This document shows, piece after piece, positions 1 through 7,968 of a DNA stretch of 64,000 nucleotides (its first letter is position 1; each line of letters opens with the position of its first letter). Source of the DNA: Xanthobacter sp. NM-25. Its GTDB lineage: Bacteria > Pseudomonadota > Alphaproteobacteria > Rhizobiales > Xanthobacteraceae. The notes beneath the pieces are model-generated. The model was not told the origin of the DNA. It made no database searches and was given only the letters and a program-made list of their open reading frames with translations. The stretch lies in NCBI RefSeq assembly GCF_022138605.1, contig NZ_JACBFS010000002.1:248001-312000 (forward strand), written 5' to 3'. The position numbers were made by a program, and so were the translations under genes.

Positions 1-702
1 TCCTCCGGCCTCACCGGCGGCGAAGCGTCCGACATGTATGCCACCGCCTCGGCGCGGGCCGGCTGGCACGGCCTCGGACGCCGGCTCGGCCTCTATTTCC
101 TGTGGTGCAACCGGCCGAAATCCAGCGGCACGGTGCGGCTGCTCTCGCCCGATCCGGCGCACTATCCGCAGGCCGACCTCAACCTGTTGAGCCATCCCGA
201 TGATCTGGCGCGGATGATGGCGGGGGTGCGCCGGCTGGTGCCGCTGCTGCTGTCGCCGGCGCTCAATCCCGATCCCGGCGATCTGTTCCCCGCCGCCTTC
301 TCCCCGTTCGTGAAACGGTTGAGCCGGGTGTCGCCGGTCAATGCGCTCGCCACCGAGCTCATCGGCGCCCTGCTGGATGCGCCTGCGGCGCTGCGGCAGG
401 CCGCCATCCGCCGCTTCATGTCCGCCGGCGGCACCCTCGCGACGCTGATGGCCGACGATGACCAGCTCGCCGCCTTCGTGCGCGGCGCCGCCTTCGGCGT
501 GTGGCACGCCAGCGGCACCTGCCGCCTGGGCGCGCCGGATGATCCCGATGCGGTGCTCGATCCCACGGGGCGGGTGATCGGCACGGACAACCTGTATGTG
601 GCCGACGCTTCCGCCATGCCGCGGCTGCCCACCGCCAACACCAATATTCCGGTGATCATGATGGCCGAGAAGATCGCCGCCGGCCTGTGCGCAGGCGGCT
701 GA
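1..702 (+). CDS. GMC-family FAD oxidoreductase, C-terminal part (5' end outside window)
   Basis: The reading frame is open from the first base to a TGA at 700-702, so the gene begins outside the window. About 233 residues are visible. They match the substrate-binding and C-terminal half of the glucose-methanol-choline oxidoreductase family. The motif HASGTCRLG carries the family's conserved His, and VADASAMPRLPTANTNIPVIMMAEK is the closing signature with the second active-site position (Asn). These enzymes oxidise alcohols to aldehydes or ketones using FAD. The gene converges on the IclR regulator with three bases between the stops. It sits beside a beta-ketoadipate cluster, so it may oxidise an upstream alcohol of that pathway. 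That role is inference; the N-terminal FAD motif cannot be checked here. Confidence 0.88.
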   Translation, partial: SSGLTGGEASDMYATASARAGWHGLGRRLGLYFLWCNRPKSSGTVRLLSPDPAHYPQADLNLLSHPDDLARMMAGVRRLVPLLLSPALNPDPGDLFPAAFSPFVKRLSRVSPVNALATELIGALLDAPAALRQAAIRRFMSAGGTLATLMADDDQLAAFVRGAAFGVWHASGTCRLGAPDDPDAVLDPTGRVIGTDNLYVADASAMPRLPTANTNIPVIMMAEKIAAGLCAGG

Positions 703-705
703 CCC

Positions 706-1482
706 CTATTGGGGCAGCGAGGCGGAAATGCGCTGGGCAGCGTCGAGCAGCTCCGGCAGGAAGCGCGTCTTCATGACCTCCAGGGAGCTGCGCCCCTCAT
801 GGGTGCTGACGTTCAGCGCCGCCAGCACCTCCGAGCGCCGGTTGCGCACCGGCACGGCGATGGACCGCAGCCCCATCTCCAATTCCTGGTCCACCAGCGC
901 CCAGCCCTGCCGGCGCGTGGTGTCGATGGCATCCTTGAGGGCGACCATGGTGGCGACAGTGCGCTCGGTGCGCCGCTCCAGCTTGACGCGATCGAAGAAC
1001 ACCGCCAGCTCCGTCGGCGGCAGGCCCGCCAGCAGCACCCGGCCCATAGAGCTGCAGAAGGCCGGCAGGCGGCTGCCGATGGACAGGCCGATGGTCATCA
1101 CCCGTTCGGTGGGCACCCGCGCCACATAGACGATGTCCTGCCCGTCCAGCACCGAGAGGGAGCAGGATTCATGCAGCGCATTCACCACATCGCGCATGAT
1201 CGGCTGGGCCACCTCCCACATGGGCAAAGAGGAGAGATAAGAGAAGCCGAGATCCAGCACTTTCGGCCGCAAGGAGAAATACTTGCCGTCGGTCTCCGCA
1301 TAGCCCTCCCGCACCAGCGTGAGCAGGAAGCGCCGGGCCGCGGCGCGGGTGAGGCCGGCATGCTGGGCCACCTCGCTCAGGGTCATCCGCGGCTTGTACT
1401 GGCTGAAGGTGCGGATGACCTCCAGGCCCCGCACGAGGGATTGGACATAGTCCTTGTCCTCGCCGGCCTCCTCGCTCCTCAT
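706..1482 (-). CDS. IclR-family transcriptional regulator, PcaR/PobR type
   Basis: The protein has 258 residues, normal for IclR regulators. A winged-helix DNA-binding domain lies at about 12-75 (LVRGLEVIRTFSQYKPRMTLSEVAQHAGLTRAAARRF). It is followed by the ligand-binding domain with a conserved tail (GWALVDQELEMGLRSIAVPVRNR). The sequence is most like the PcaR/PcaU/PobR branch, which senses beta-ketoadipate, protocatechuate or hydroxybenzoate. Its ATG overlaps the stop of the upstream dehydrogenase gene (ATGA), so the two are co-transcribed and translationally coupled. Three PcaR-like sites lie in the divergent promoter region before pcaF. This makes it the likely local regulator of both arms and autoregulated. 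The effector is not determined by the sequence. Confidence 0.9.
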   Translation of the reverse strand: MRSEEAGEDKDYVQSLVRGLEVIRTFSQYKPRMTLSEVAQHAGLTRAAARRFLLTLVREGYAETDGKYFSLRPKVLDLGFSYLSSLPMWEVAQPIMRDVVNALHESCSLSVLDGQDIVYVARVPTERVMTIGLSIGSRLPAFCSSMGRVLLAGLPPTELAVFFDRVKLERRTERTVATMVALKDAIDTTRRQGWALVDQELEMGLRSIAVPVRNRRSEVLAALNVSTHEGRSSLEVMKTRFLPELLDAAQRISASLPQ

Positions 1483-2465
1483 GCGTCCTCCGCGGAATCA
1501 TCCCCGGCGGCATTATAGGAGTCCGGCACCCCCTGCCCAGCCGCCCGCGCCGCCATCAGCCGCGCATCGCGCCAGGCCACCCGCTCGTCCCACTGGTCGA
1601 GGGGCAGGAGCGCCCGGCGTTCGGCGGTGGCGCGGGCCACCAGCGCGTCGTCCCATACATCCGGCTGGCCGCGCGCCGCCCCCATCTCGCGATAGCGCTC
1701 GCCCATGCGGCGGGCATGCTCCGCGATGCCACCGCGATAATTGAGATCGGCGGTCTCGAACGGCCCCACCACCGACCAACGCAAGCCGAGCCCGGCGGTC
1801 ATCACCGCATCGATGCCGGCCACGTCGGCGATGCCTTCCTTGAGCAGCCAATAGGCCTCGCGCAGCACCGCCCCCTGCAGGCGATTGTAGATGAAGCCAT
1901 CCACCTCCCTGCGCAGCACCACCGGCACCTGACCGGCCCGCGCCATGCGTGCCCGCGTGCGCACCACCACCTCCGGCGCGGTGAACGGCGCCGGCACCAG
2001 TTCCACCACCGGCAGCAGGAACGGCGGGTTGGCCGGGTGGGCGACGAGGCAGCGCGCCCGCCCCGCGAGCGTGTCCGCGAACGCCGAGGCCGGCAGCGAG
2101 GAGGTGGAGCTCGCGAGCACCGCATCGGCTGGGGCCAACGCATCGAGCCGGCGGAACAGCTCCAGCTTCAGCTCCAGCTGCTCCGGCACATTCTCCTGCA
2201 CATGCTGCACACCCGCCAAAGCGGCCTCGAGATCGGAGGTCGAGGTGATGCGCGCCATCACCTGTTGCGGCGGCTCGTTCAGCAGCCCGTGGGCGGCCAA
2301 GGCGTCCAGCCGCGCGGCGATGGCCGGCCGCGCCGCGTCCAGCACCTGCGGCGCCGCATCGAACAGGCGCACCTCGGCGCCGGCGCGGGCGAACACGATC
2401 GCCCATCCCTGCCCCATGCTGCCCGCACCGACCATCGCAACCGGACCCAGCAGCGTGTCATCCAT
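1479..2465 (-). CDS. 3-hydroxyacyl-CoA dehydrogenase family protein (lambda-crystallin/carnitine dehydrogenase type)
   Basis: The start chosen is the ATG at 2465 (MDDTLLGPVAMVGAGSMG), which has an AAGAGGG ribosome site. An upstream in-frame GTG/ATG extension lacks one. The product has 328 residues. The Rossmann motif GAGSMGQGW is at residues 13-21. The middle matches the NAD-binding half of 3-hydroxyacyl-CoA dehydrogenase, with the family's SSTSSLPASAF and HPANPPFLLPVVELVP catalytic-region motifs. The C-terminal dimerisation domain is short. This subgroup includes L-carnitine dehydrogenase, L-gulonate 3-dehydrogenase and short 3-hydroxyacyl-CoA dehydrogenases, so the substrate is uncertain. 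It is the first gene of a two-gene minus-strand operon with the IclR regulator and diverges from pcaF. A role on a 3-hydroxy acid linked to the ketoadipate route is an inference. Confidence 0.87.
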   Translation of the reverse strand: MDDTLLGPVAMVGAGSMGQGWAIVFARAGAEVRLFDAAPQVLDAARPAIAARLDALAAHGLLNEPPQQVMARITSTSDLEAALAGVQHVQENVPEQLELKLELFRRLDALAPADAVLASSTSSLPASAFADTLAGRARCLVAHPANPPFLLPVVELVPAPFTAPEVVVRTRARMARAGQVPVVLRREVDGFIYNRLQGAVLREAYWLLKEGIADVAGIDAVMTAGLGLRWSVVGPFETADLNYRGGIAEHARRMGERYREMGAARGQPDVWDDALVARATAERRALLPLDQWDERVAWRDARLMAARAAGQGVPDSYNAAGDDSAEDA

Positions 2466-2474
2466 GGCGCCCTC

Positions 2475-2491
2475 TTGTGCGATTGACGAAA
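2475..2491 (-). promoter_or_regulatory. PcaR/IclR-type operator copy 1 (inverted)
   Basis: TTGTGCGATTGACGAAA on the plus strand reads TTTCG-N5-CGCACAA on the minus strand. This is the motif shared with two further copies at 2497-2513 and 2683-2699. It sits immediately upstream of the dehydrogenase start at 2465 and touches its ribosome site. With copy 2 it forms an inverted pair separated by five bases. The known pseudomonad PcaR half-box has the form GTTCG-N5-CGCAC, as I recall it. Confidence 0.55.
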
Positions 2492-2496
2492 CATAA

Positions 2497-2513
2497 GTTC
2501 GAGATGCGCACAA
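2497..2513 (+). promoter_or_regulatory. PcaR/IclR-type operator copy 2
   Basis: GTTCGAGATGCGCACAA follows the pattern GTTCG-N5-CGCACAA. On the minus strand a perfect TTGACA (2538-2533) lies about 17 bases before the TTTTGT that overlaps this site. The operator would therefore cover the -10 region of the dehydrogenase-iclR promoter, an arrangement that fits autorepression. Confidence 0.6.
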
Positions 2514-2682
2514 AAATCCAACGCCACGCGCTTGTCAAGTCGACTGCACTATCCAGATTCACAATGGCACATCAACTTCAATAACAACGCATTCTGCAGT
2601 TTTTGCTTTGCAGCATCGCACACGCAGCATGCATTCCTGTTGACGAGACGCCGGATGCGTCGCTACCCATGACGCCGAAAAT

Positions 2683-2699
2683 GTTCGTTATACGCACAA
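2683..2699 (+). promoter_or_regulatory. PcaR/IclR-type operator copy 3, in front of pcaF
   Basis: GTTCGTTATACGCACAA ends 13 bases before the pcaF ATG. It matches copy 2 at the 5-base and 7-base conserved ends with a different 5-base spacer. A TTGACG at 2640-2645 could be a -35 element upstream. The site is placed to control the long plus-strand catabolic operon. Confidence 0.6.
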
Positions 2700-2712
2700 A
2701 TCTGGAGCCGTC

Positions 2713-3927
2713 ATGGGTGACGCTTTCATTTGCGATGCCGTCCGCACGCCCATCGGCCGCTATAGCGGCGCCCTGGCCAGCGTGCGGCCGGATGATCTGG
2801 CGGGGCTGGTGATCCGGGCGCTGACCGCGCGCCAAAGCGGTGACCCCACGGCCCTCGCCAGCCAAATCGACGATGTGATCTTCGGCTGCGCCAACCAGGC
2901 GGGTGAGGACAATCGCAACGTCGCCCGCATGGGGGCGCTGCTGTCGGGCCTGCCCATCGAGGTGCCGGGCGCCACCATCAACCGCCTGTGCGGATCCGGC
3001 ATGGATGCGGTGGGCAGTGCCGCCCGCGCCATTCGCGCCGGCGATGCTGATCTGCTCATCGCCGGCGGGGTCGAGAGCATGACCCGCGCGCCGTTCGTGA
3101 TGGGCAAGGCGGAGAGCGCCTTCTCGCGCGCGGCCAAGGTGGAGGACACCACCATCGGCTGGCGTTTCGTGAACCCGCGCATGAAGGCGATGCACGGCGT
3201 GGATTCCATGCCGGAGACGGCGGAGAACGTCGCCGACGACTTCCAGATCTCCCGGCAGCGGCAGGATGCGTTCGCTTTGGAAAGTCAGCGCCGCACCGCC
3301 GCCGCCCAGGCCGCCGGCCGCTTCGCCGACGAGATCGTTCCGGTGCTGGTGCCCCAGCGCAAGGGCGACCCGAAGCCCTTCGCCCAGGATGAACACCCCC
3401 GGCCCGACACCACCCTGGCGGACCTGACCCGCCTCAAGGGCGTGGTGCGGCCCGACGGCTCCGTGACCGCCGGCAACGCCTCGGGCGTCAATGACGGGGC
3501 CGCCGCGCTGCTCATCGCCTCGGCAGCGGCAGTGGAGCGCCACGGGCTGACCCCCAAGGCGCGGGTGCTCGGCATGGCCACCGCCGGCGTGCCGCCGCGC
3601 ATCATGGGCATGGGCCCCGCCCCCGCCACCCGCAAGGTGTTGGAACGGGTGGGCCTGAAGCTCTCCGACATGGATGTGATCGAGCTCAACGAGGCGTTCG
3701 CGGCGCAGGCCTGCGCGGTATTGGCGGAGCTGGGGCTTCCCGATGATGCGGCCCACGTCAATCCCAACGGCGGCGCCATCGCCCTGGGCCATCCCCTCGG
3801 CATGTCCGGGGCACGGCTGGTGGGCACGGCCGTGCATCACCTGCAGCGCACCGGCGGCCGCTATGGCCTCGCCACCATGTGCATCGGCGTCGGCCAGGGC
3901 ATCGCCCTCGTCATCGAGCGGGTGTGA
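2713..3927 (+). CDS. pcaF: 3-oxoadipyl-CoA thiolase
   Basis: PcaF cleaves 3-oxoadipyl-CoA with CoA to succinyl-CoA and acetyl-CoA, the last step of the beta-ketoadipate pathway. The 404-residue protein is a full-length thiolase. The nucleophilic Cys is residue 93 (NRLCGSGMDA), the C-terminal catalytic motifs are NPNGGAIALGHPLG (His) and CIGVGQG (Cys), and VIELNEAFA is also present. The stretches FGCANQAGEDNRNVARM and LEDTTIGWRF-like VEDTTIGWRF are typical of PcaF/PaaJ rather than general thiolases. It is the first gene of the plus-strand operon, directly behind a PcaR-like operator. PaaJ of phenylacetate degradation is the alternative; the catC/pcaIJ/pcaD neighbours favour PcaF. Confidence 0.95.
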   Translation: MGDAFICDAVRTPIGRYSGALASVRPDDLAGLVIRALTARQSGDPTALASQIDDVIFGCANQAGEDNRNVARMGALLSGLPIEVPGATINRLCGSGMDAVGSAARAIRAGDADLLIAGGVESMTRAPFVMGKAESAFSRAAKVEDTTIGWRFVNPRMKAMHGVDSMPETAENVADDFQISRQRQDAFALESQRRTAAAQAAGRFADEIVPVLVPQRKGDPKPFAQDEHPRPDTTLADLTRLKGVVRPDGSVTAGNASGVNDGAAALLIASAAAVERHGLTPKARVLGMATAGVPPRIMGMGPAPATRKVLERVGLKLSDMDVIELNEAFAAQACAVLAELGLPDDAAHVNPNGGAIALGHPLGMSGARLVGTAVHHLQRTGGRYGLATMCIGVGQGIALVIERV

Positions 3928-3959
3928 CCCCACCACATAACGACCAAGGAGGAGGAAAC

Positions 3960-5180
3960 GTGAAGACCAAACTCGCCACCACCCTCGCTGCCGCGCTGCT
4001 CGCCAGCGCCGCCCTGATCGCCCCCGCCGCCGCGCAATATGCCGGTGATGGCGTCAAGATCGGCGTGTTGACCGACATGTCCGGCGCCTATTCGGACCTC
4101 GCTGGCCAGGGCTCGGTCGAGGCCGCCAAGATGGCCATCGAGGATTTCGGCAAGCCCATCCATGGCAAGCCGGTGGAGCTCGTGTCCGCCGACCACCAGA
4201 ACAAGGCGGATATCGCCTCCGCCACCGCGCGGCGCTGGTACGACACGGAGAATGTGGACGCCATCTTCGATATCAACGGCTCGGTGGCCGCCCTCGCCGT
4301 GCGTGAGGTGGCGAAAGAGAAGGGCAAGGTCGACATCAATTCCGGCGCCGCCTCCATGGCGCTCACCAACAAGGCCTGCTCCCCCACCGGCCTGCACTGG
4401 ACCTACGACGTCTATTCGCTGGCCGCCGGCACCGGCAATGCTTTGGCCAACGAGGGCTACAAGACCTGGTACTTCATCACCGCCGACTATACCTTCGGCC
4501 ATGACCTGGAAAAGCAGGTGGCCAAGATCGTGAAGGAGAAGGGCGGCACCGTGAAGGGCTCGGTGAGCCATCCGTTCGGCTCCACCGACATCTCCTCCTT
4601 CCTGCTGCAGGCGCAGGCGTCCGGCGCGCAGATCATCGGCATGGCCAATGCCGGCGCCGACACCATCAACACCATCAAGCAGGCGCGCGAGTTCGGCATC
4701 ACCCAGAGCGGGCAGACCCTGGCCGCCCTGCTGCTGTTCCTCACCGACATCAATTCGGTGGGCCTCGATGCCGCGCAAGGCATGGTGCTGACCACCGGCT
4801 TCTATTGGGACCACGACGACGACACCCGCGCCTTCTCCAAGCGCTTCGCAGCCCGCATGGGCGGCAAGATGCCCACCATGGTGCATGCCGGCGTCTATTC
4901 CTCGGTGCTGCACTATCTCCGGGCCGCCGAGGCCGCCGGCACCGACGAGGGCGCCAAGGTGGTGGCCAAGATGCGCGAATTGCCCATCAACGACATGTTC
5001 GCCAAGAACGGCAAGATCCGCGAGGACGGCCGCATGGTCCATGACATGTTCCTGGCCAAGGTGAAGACCCCCGCCGCCTCCAAGGGCCCCTGGGACTTCT
5101 ATGACATCGTCCGCGTCATCCCCGGCGATGAAGCCTTCCAGCCCCTCAGCGAAAGCACCTGCGCGCTGGTGAAGAAGTAA
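3960..5180 (+). CDS. ABC transporter substrate-binding protein, branched-chain amino acid/aromatic acid type
   Basis: Translation most likely starts at the GTG at 3960, because a strong ribosome site (GGAGGAGG) sits just before it and a signal peptide follows (MKTKLATTLAAALLASAALIAPAAAQ, probable cleavage after AAA). The 406-residue product is a periplasmic type I binding protein of the LivJ-like Peripla_BP_6 family (VKIGVLTDMSGAYSDLAGQGSVEAAKMAIEDFG near the mature N-terminus). In catabolic operons such proteins often bind aromatic or dicarboxylic acids. No permease or ATPase gene is present in this cluster, so it must work with a transporter encoded elsewhere or act as a sensor. A terminator-like hairpin follows at 5190-5214. 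Confidence 0.9.
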   Translation: MKTKLATTLAAALLASAALIAPAAAQYAGDGVKIGVLTDMSGAYSDLAGQGSVEAAKMAIEDFGKPIHGKPVELVSADHQNKADIASATARRWYDTENVDAIFDINGSVAALAVREVAKEKGKVDINSGAASMALTNKACSPTGLHWTYDVYSLAAGTGNALANEGYKTWYFITADYTFGHDLEKQVAKIVKEKGGTVKGSVSHPFGSTDISSFLLQAQASGAQIIGMANAGADTINTIKQAREFGITQSGQTLAALLLFLTDINSVGLDAAQGMVLTTGFYWDHDDDTRAFSKRFAARMGGKMPTMVHAGVYSSVLHYLRAAEAAGTDEGAKVVAKMRELPINDMFAKNGKIREDGRMVHDMFLAKVKTPAASKGPWDFYDIVRVIPGDEAFQPLSESTCALVKK

Positions 5181-5189
5181 GCCGACATT

Positions 5190-5214
5190 GCCGGCCACGG
5201 CGGACGTGGCCGGC
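5190..5214 (+). terminator. Hairpin between the binding-protein gene and catC
   Basis: The arms GCCGGCCAC and GTGGCCGGC are perfectly complementary over nine base pairs with a seven-base loop, followed shortly by CCCGTTTT. It can act as a partial terminator or an mRNA-stabilising hairpin that keeps the binding protein more abundant than the enzymes downstream. Confidence 0.6.
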
Positions 5215-5245
5215 CCCGTTTTGAGAAAGCGAAGAGGCACAGAGC

Positions 5246-5521
5246 ATGCTGTTCCACGTGGAAATGGAGGTGCGCATTCCCCACGACCTCCCGGCGGCCG
5301 AGGCGGACGCCATCAAGGCGCGCGAAAAGGCCTATGCGCAGGACCTGCAGCGGCAGGGCAAGTGGGTGCATCTGTGGCGGGTCGCCGGCCGCTACGCCAA
5401 CATCTCCGTCTTCGACGTGGAGAGCGTGGACGAGCTGCACACGATCCTCTCGTCACTGCCCCTGTTCCCCTTCATGGATATCCGCGTGACCGCTTTGGCG
5501 CGCCATCCCTCCGCCATTTGA
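5246..5521 (+). CDS. catC: Muconolactone delta-isomerase
   Basis: CatC converts muconolactone to 3-oxoadipate enol-lactone in the catechol branch of the ketoadipate pathway. The 91-residue protein has the family's usual size and opening (MLFHVEMEVRIPHDLP) and the conserved core GKWVHLWRVAGRYANISVFDVESVDELH...LPLFPFMDI. The protein is a small ferredoxin-like barrel that forms large oligomers. It lies between the binding-protein gene and pcaI, so catechol-branch and common-branch genes are mixed in one operon. catA and catB are not in the window. Confidence 0.95.
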   Translation: MLFHVEMEVRIPHDLPAAEADAIKAREKAYAQDLQRQGKWVHLWRVAGRYANISVFDVESVDELHTILSSLPLFPFMDIRVTALARHPSAI

Positions 5522-5535
5522 GGAGCGGCGCCGCC

Positions 5536-6213
5536 ATGATCGACAAGACCCGAGCCGATACCGCGAGCTGCGTGACCGACATTGCCGATGGCGCCACCAT
5601 CCTGGTGGGTGGGTTCGGCGGGGCGGGCATGCCCCATGAGCTGATTGACGCGCTGATCGCCAAGGCGCCGCGCGACCTCACCATCGTGTCCAACAACGCC
5701 GGCAACGGCACCAAGGGCCTCGCCGCTCTGCTCGCCGCCGGGCTGGTGCGCAAGATGGTCTGCTCCTTCCCCCGCCAGGCCGACTCGTTCGTGTTCGATG
5801 AGCTCTACCGCTCGGGCAAGGTGGAGCTGGAGCTGGTGCCCCAGGGCAATCTGGTGGAACGGCTGCGGGCGGGCGGCGCCGGCATCGGCGCCTTCTTCAC
5901 CCCCACCGGCTTCGGCACCCCCATTGCCGCCGGTAAGGAGACGCGGGAGATCGACGGGCGCCAGTATGTGCTCGAATATCCCATCCGCGCCGACTACGCC
6001 CTCATCAAGGCCCATCAGGGCGATCGCTGGGGCAACCTCGTGTATCGCAAGACCGCGCGCAATTTCGGCCCGGTAATGGCCACCGCCGCGCGGATCACCA
6101 TCGCCCAGGTGGAAGACATCGTCCCCCTCGGCAGCCTGGATCCGGAAGCCATCGTCACCCCCGGCGCCTTCGTGGACCGCGTGGTCGCCATCGGCACGGG
6201 AGCCGCCCAATGA
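5536..6213 (+). CDS. pcaI: 3-oxoadipate CoA-transferase, subunit A
   Basis: With PcaJ this subunit transfers CoA from succinyl-CoA to 3-oxoadipate. The start is the ATG at 5536, 14 bases after catC and behind an AGGAG site; the reading frame upstream of it is only an overlap with catC. The 225-residue protein carries the family I CoA-transferase glycine loop VGGFGGAGMPHELIDAL at about 24-40, VSNNAGNG, the GFGTPIAAGKE loop, and DYALIKAHQGDRWGNLVYRKTARNFGP. The gene overlaps pcaJ by four bases (ATGA), consistent with equal subunit production. ScoA of acetoacetate metabolism is the closest alternative. Confidence 0.93.
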   Translation: MIDKTRADTASCVTDIADGATILVGGFGGAGMPHELIDALIAKAPRDLTIVSNNAGNGTKGLAALLAAGLVRKMVCSFPRQADSFVFDELYRSGKVELELVPQGNLVERLRAGGAGIGAFFTPTGFGTPIAAGKETREIDGRQYVLEYPIRADYALIKAHQGDRWGNLVYRKTARNFGPVMATAARITIAQVEDIVPLGSLDPEAIVTPGAFVDRVVAIGTGAAQ

Positions 6214-6869
6214 GCAGCGCAGCAACGGACTTCAAGCCCTGGACGCGCATCGAAATGGCCCAACGCATCGCCGCCGACATCCCAGAAGGAGCGGTGGTGA
6301 ACATCGGCATCGGCATGCCCGAGCTGGTGGCCGACTGCCTGCCCGAGGACAAGGAAATCCTGCTGCAGAGCGAGAACGGCCTCATCGGCATGGGGCCGAA
6401 GCCCGGGCCCAACGCCATCGACTGGGACCTCATCAACGCCGGCAAGCAGCCGGTGACGCTGCTGCCCGGCGGCGCCATTTTCGATCACGTCACCTCCTTC
6501 ACCATGATGCGCGGCGGCCATCTCGACATCGCCATTCTCGGCGCCTTCCAGGTGGCGGAAAACGGCGACCTCGCCAATTGGGCCACCAATGACCCCAACG
6601 CCATCCCCGCCGTGGGCGGCGCCATGGATCTGGCGGTGGGCGCGCGGCAGGTGTTCGTGATGATGGAGATGCTCACCAAGACCGGCGTGTCCAAGCTGGT
6701 GCAGCGCTGCTCCTATCCCCTGACGGGCCTTGGCTGCGTCTCCCGCGTCTATACCGACCATGCGGTGCTGGACGTGACCGAGGCGGGCTTCAGCCTCCGC
6801 CAACTGGCGCCGGGCCTCGATCTCGACACCCTACGCCAGCGCGCCGGCATCGCTATCCAGGCGCCATGA
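6210..6869 (+). CDS. pcaJ: 3-oxoadipate CoA-transferase, subunit B
   Basis: This is the catalytic subunit of the PcaIJ CoA-transferase. The 219-residue protein contains the SENG motif, whose Glu55 forms the glutamyl-CoA intermediate (LLQSENGLIGMGP). It also has the conserved N-terminal GMPELVADCLP and the later MRGGHLDIAILGAFQVAENGDLANW segment. It starts inside the pcaI stop codon and is followed after ten bases by the YciI-like gene. Confidence 0.94.
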   Translation: MSSAATDFKPWTRIEMAQRIAADIPEGAVVNIGIGMPELVADCLPEDKEILLQSENGLIGMGPKPGPNAIDWDLINAGKQPVTLLPGGAIFDHVTSFTMMRGGHLDIAILGAFQVAENGDLANWATNDPNAIPAVGGAMDLAVGARQVFVMMEMLTKTGVSKLVQRCSYPLTGLGCVSRVYTDHAVLDVTEAGFSLRQLAPGLDLDTLRQRAGIAIQAP

Positions 6870-6879
6870 GGACCACCTG

Positions 6880-7203
6880 ATGCCCTACATGATCGAGACC
6901 TTCGACCGCCCCGACACCCTGGACCTGCGGGCCGCCACCCGCGACGCCCACCTCGCCTTCCTCGACGCCCACAAGCATCTGCTGATCGCCTGCGGCGCCA
7001 AGCTGGACGAGGCGGGCAACGCCGCCGGCGGCGGGCTCTATGTGGTGGCGCTGGAGCGCCGCGCCGAGGCCGAAGCGTTCATCGCCGCCGACCCATTCCA
7101 TCAGGCCGGCCTGTTCGAGCGGGTGGTGATCCACCGCTGGCGCAAGGCCTATGTGGATGGCGTCTGCCACTTGAACGAAGCCCCGCCGCAGGTGACGCCA
7201 TGA
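6880..7203 (+). CDS. YciI-family protein
   Basis: This 107-residue protein matches the YciI family, a small alpha/beta barrel fold related to muconolactone isomerase. The family hallmarks are visible: an N-terminal strand (PYMIETFDRPDT), an acidic/His helix (RDAHLAFLDAHKHLLIACGAKLD), a GGGLYVVALE strand and the DPFHQAGLFERVVIHRW C-terminal motif. Characterised relatives include a dehydrochlorinase of chloroaromatic breakdown (TftG). The gene is tightly placed behind pcaJ and overlaps the next SDR gene by four bases, so it belongs to the catabolic operon. Its reaction here is unknown; isomerisation or elimination on a lactone intermediate is a guess. Confidence 0.85.
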   Translation: MPYMIETFDRPDTLDLRAATRDAHLAFLDAHKHLLIACGAKLDEAGNAAGGGLYVVALERRAEAEAFIAADPFHQAGLFERVVIHRWRKAYVDGVCHLNEAPPQVTP

Positions 7204-7937
7204 GCGCCGAACGCACCCAAATCGAACGCACCCTTGTTACTGGCGGCGCCGGCGGCATCGGCCTCGCCGTGGCCACGCGGGAGATCGCCGCCGGGCGCAC
7301 GGTGATCGTGCTCGATCGGGCGCCGCCACCGGCGGCCCTCGCCGCCCGTTTCATCGCCGTGGACATGATGGACGAGGCCGCCACCGCCGGCGCCCTGGCG
7401 GAAGCGCTGGGGGATGGCCCCATCACCCGCCTCGTCAACAACGTGGGCATGGTGCGCCCGGCGCTCCTCGACGACACCACCAGCGCCGATTTCACCGCCG
7501 TCATGCGGCTCAATCTGGGCACCGCCATCCAGTGCACGCAGGCGCTGCTGCCGGGCATGCGCGCGTCGGGCTTCGGCCGCATCGTCAACGTGTCGAGCCG
7601 GGCCGCCTATGGCAAGGAACTGCGCACCGCCTATGCCGCCAGCAAGGCCGGGCTGCTGGGCGCCACCCGCACCTGGGCACTGGAGCTGGGAGCGGACGGC
7701 ATCACCGTGAACGCGGTGGCCCCCGGGCCCATCGCTACCCCCCTGTTCACCGCCGCCAACCCACCTGATGCGCCGCGCACCCGCGCCATCATCGCCGCCG
7801 TTCCGGTGGGCCGCATGGGCACGCCGGAGGATGTGGCGGAAGCGGTCTCCTTTTTCCTCGGCGCGACGGCGGGCTTCATCACCGGGCAGACGCTGCCCGT
7901 GTGCGGTGGCATCACCGTCGGCAAAGGTACCGTGTGA
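7200..7937 (+). CDS. Short-chain dehydrogenase/reductase
   Basis: The 245-residue protein is a classical SDR that oxidises or reduces an alcohol/ketone with NAD(P). It shows the cofactor loop TGGAGGIG at residues 14-21, NNVG at 80-83, catalytic Ser132/133 (NVSSRAAYG), Tyr145 and Lys149 (YAASK), and the C-terminal GFITGQTLPVCGG motif common to FabG-like and sugar/aromatic-diol enzymes. It lies in the middle of the ketoadipate operon and overlaps the YciI gene. No ketoadipate step needs an SDR, so it probably serves a feeder reaction. The substrate cannot be read from the sequence. Confidence 0.9.
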   Translation: MSAERTQIERTLVTGGAGGIGLAVATREIAAGRTVIVLDRAPPPAALAARFIAVDMMDEAATAGALAEALGDGPITRLVNNVGMVRPALLDDTTSADFTAVMRLNLGTAIQCTQALLPGMRASGFGRIVNVSSRAAYGKELRTAYAASKAGLLGATRTWALELGADGITVNAVAPGPIATPLFTAANPPDAPRTRAIIAAVPVGRMGTPEDVAEAVSFFLGATAGFITGQTLPVCGGITVGKGTV

Positions 7938-7968
7938 AGGCATCGAAGGGTCGAGCAAGGGTGGAAAT

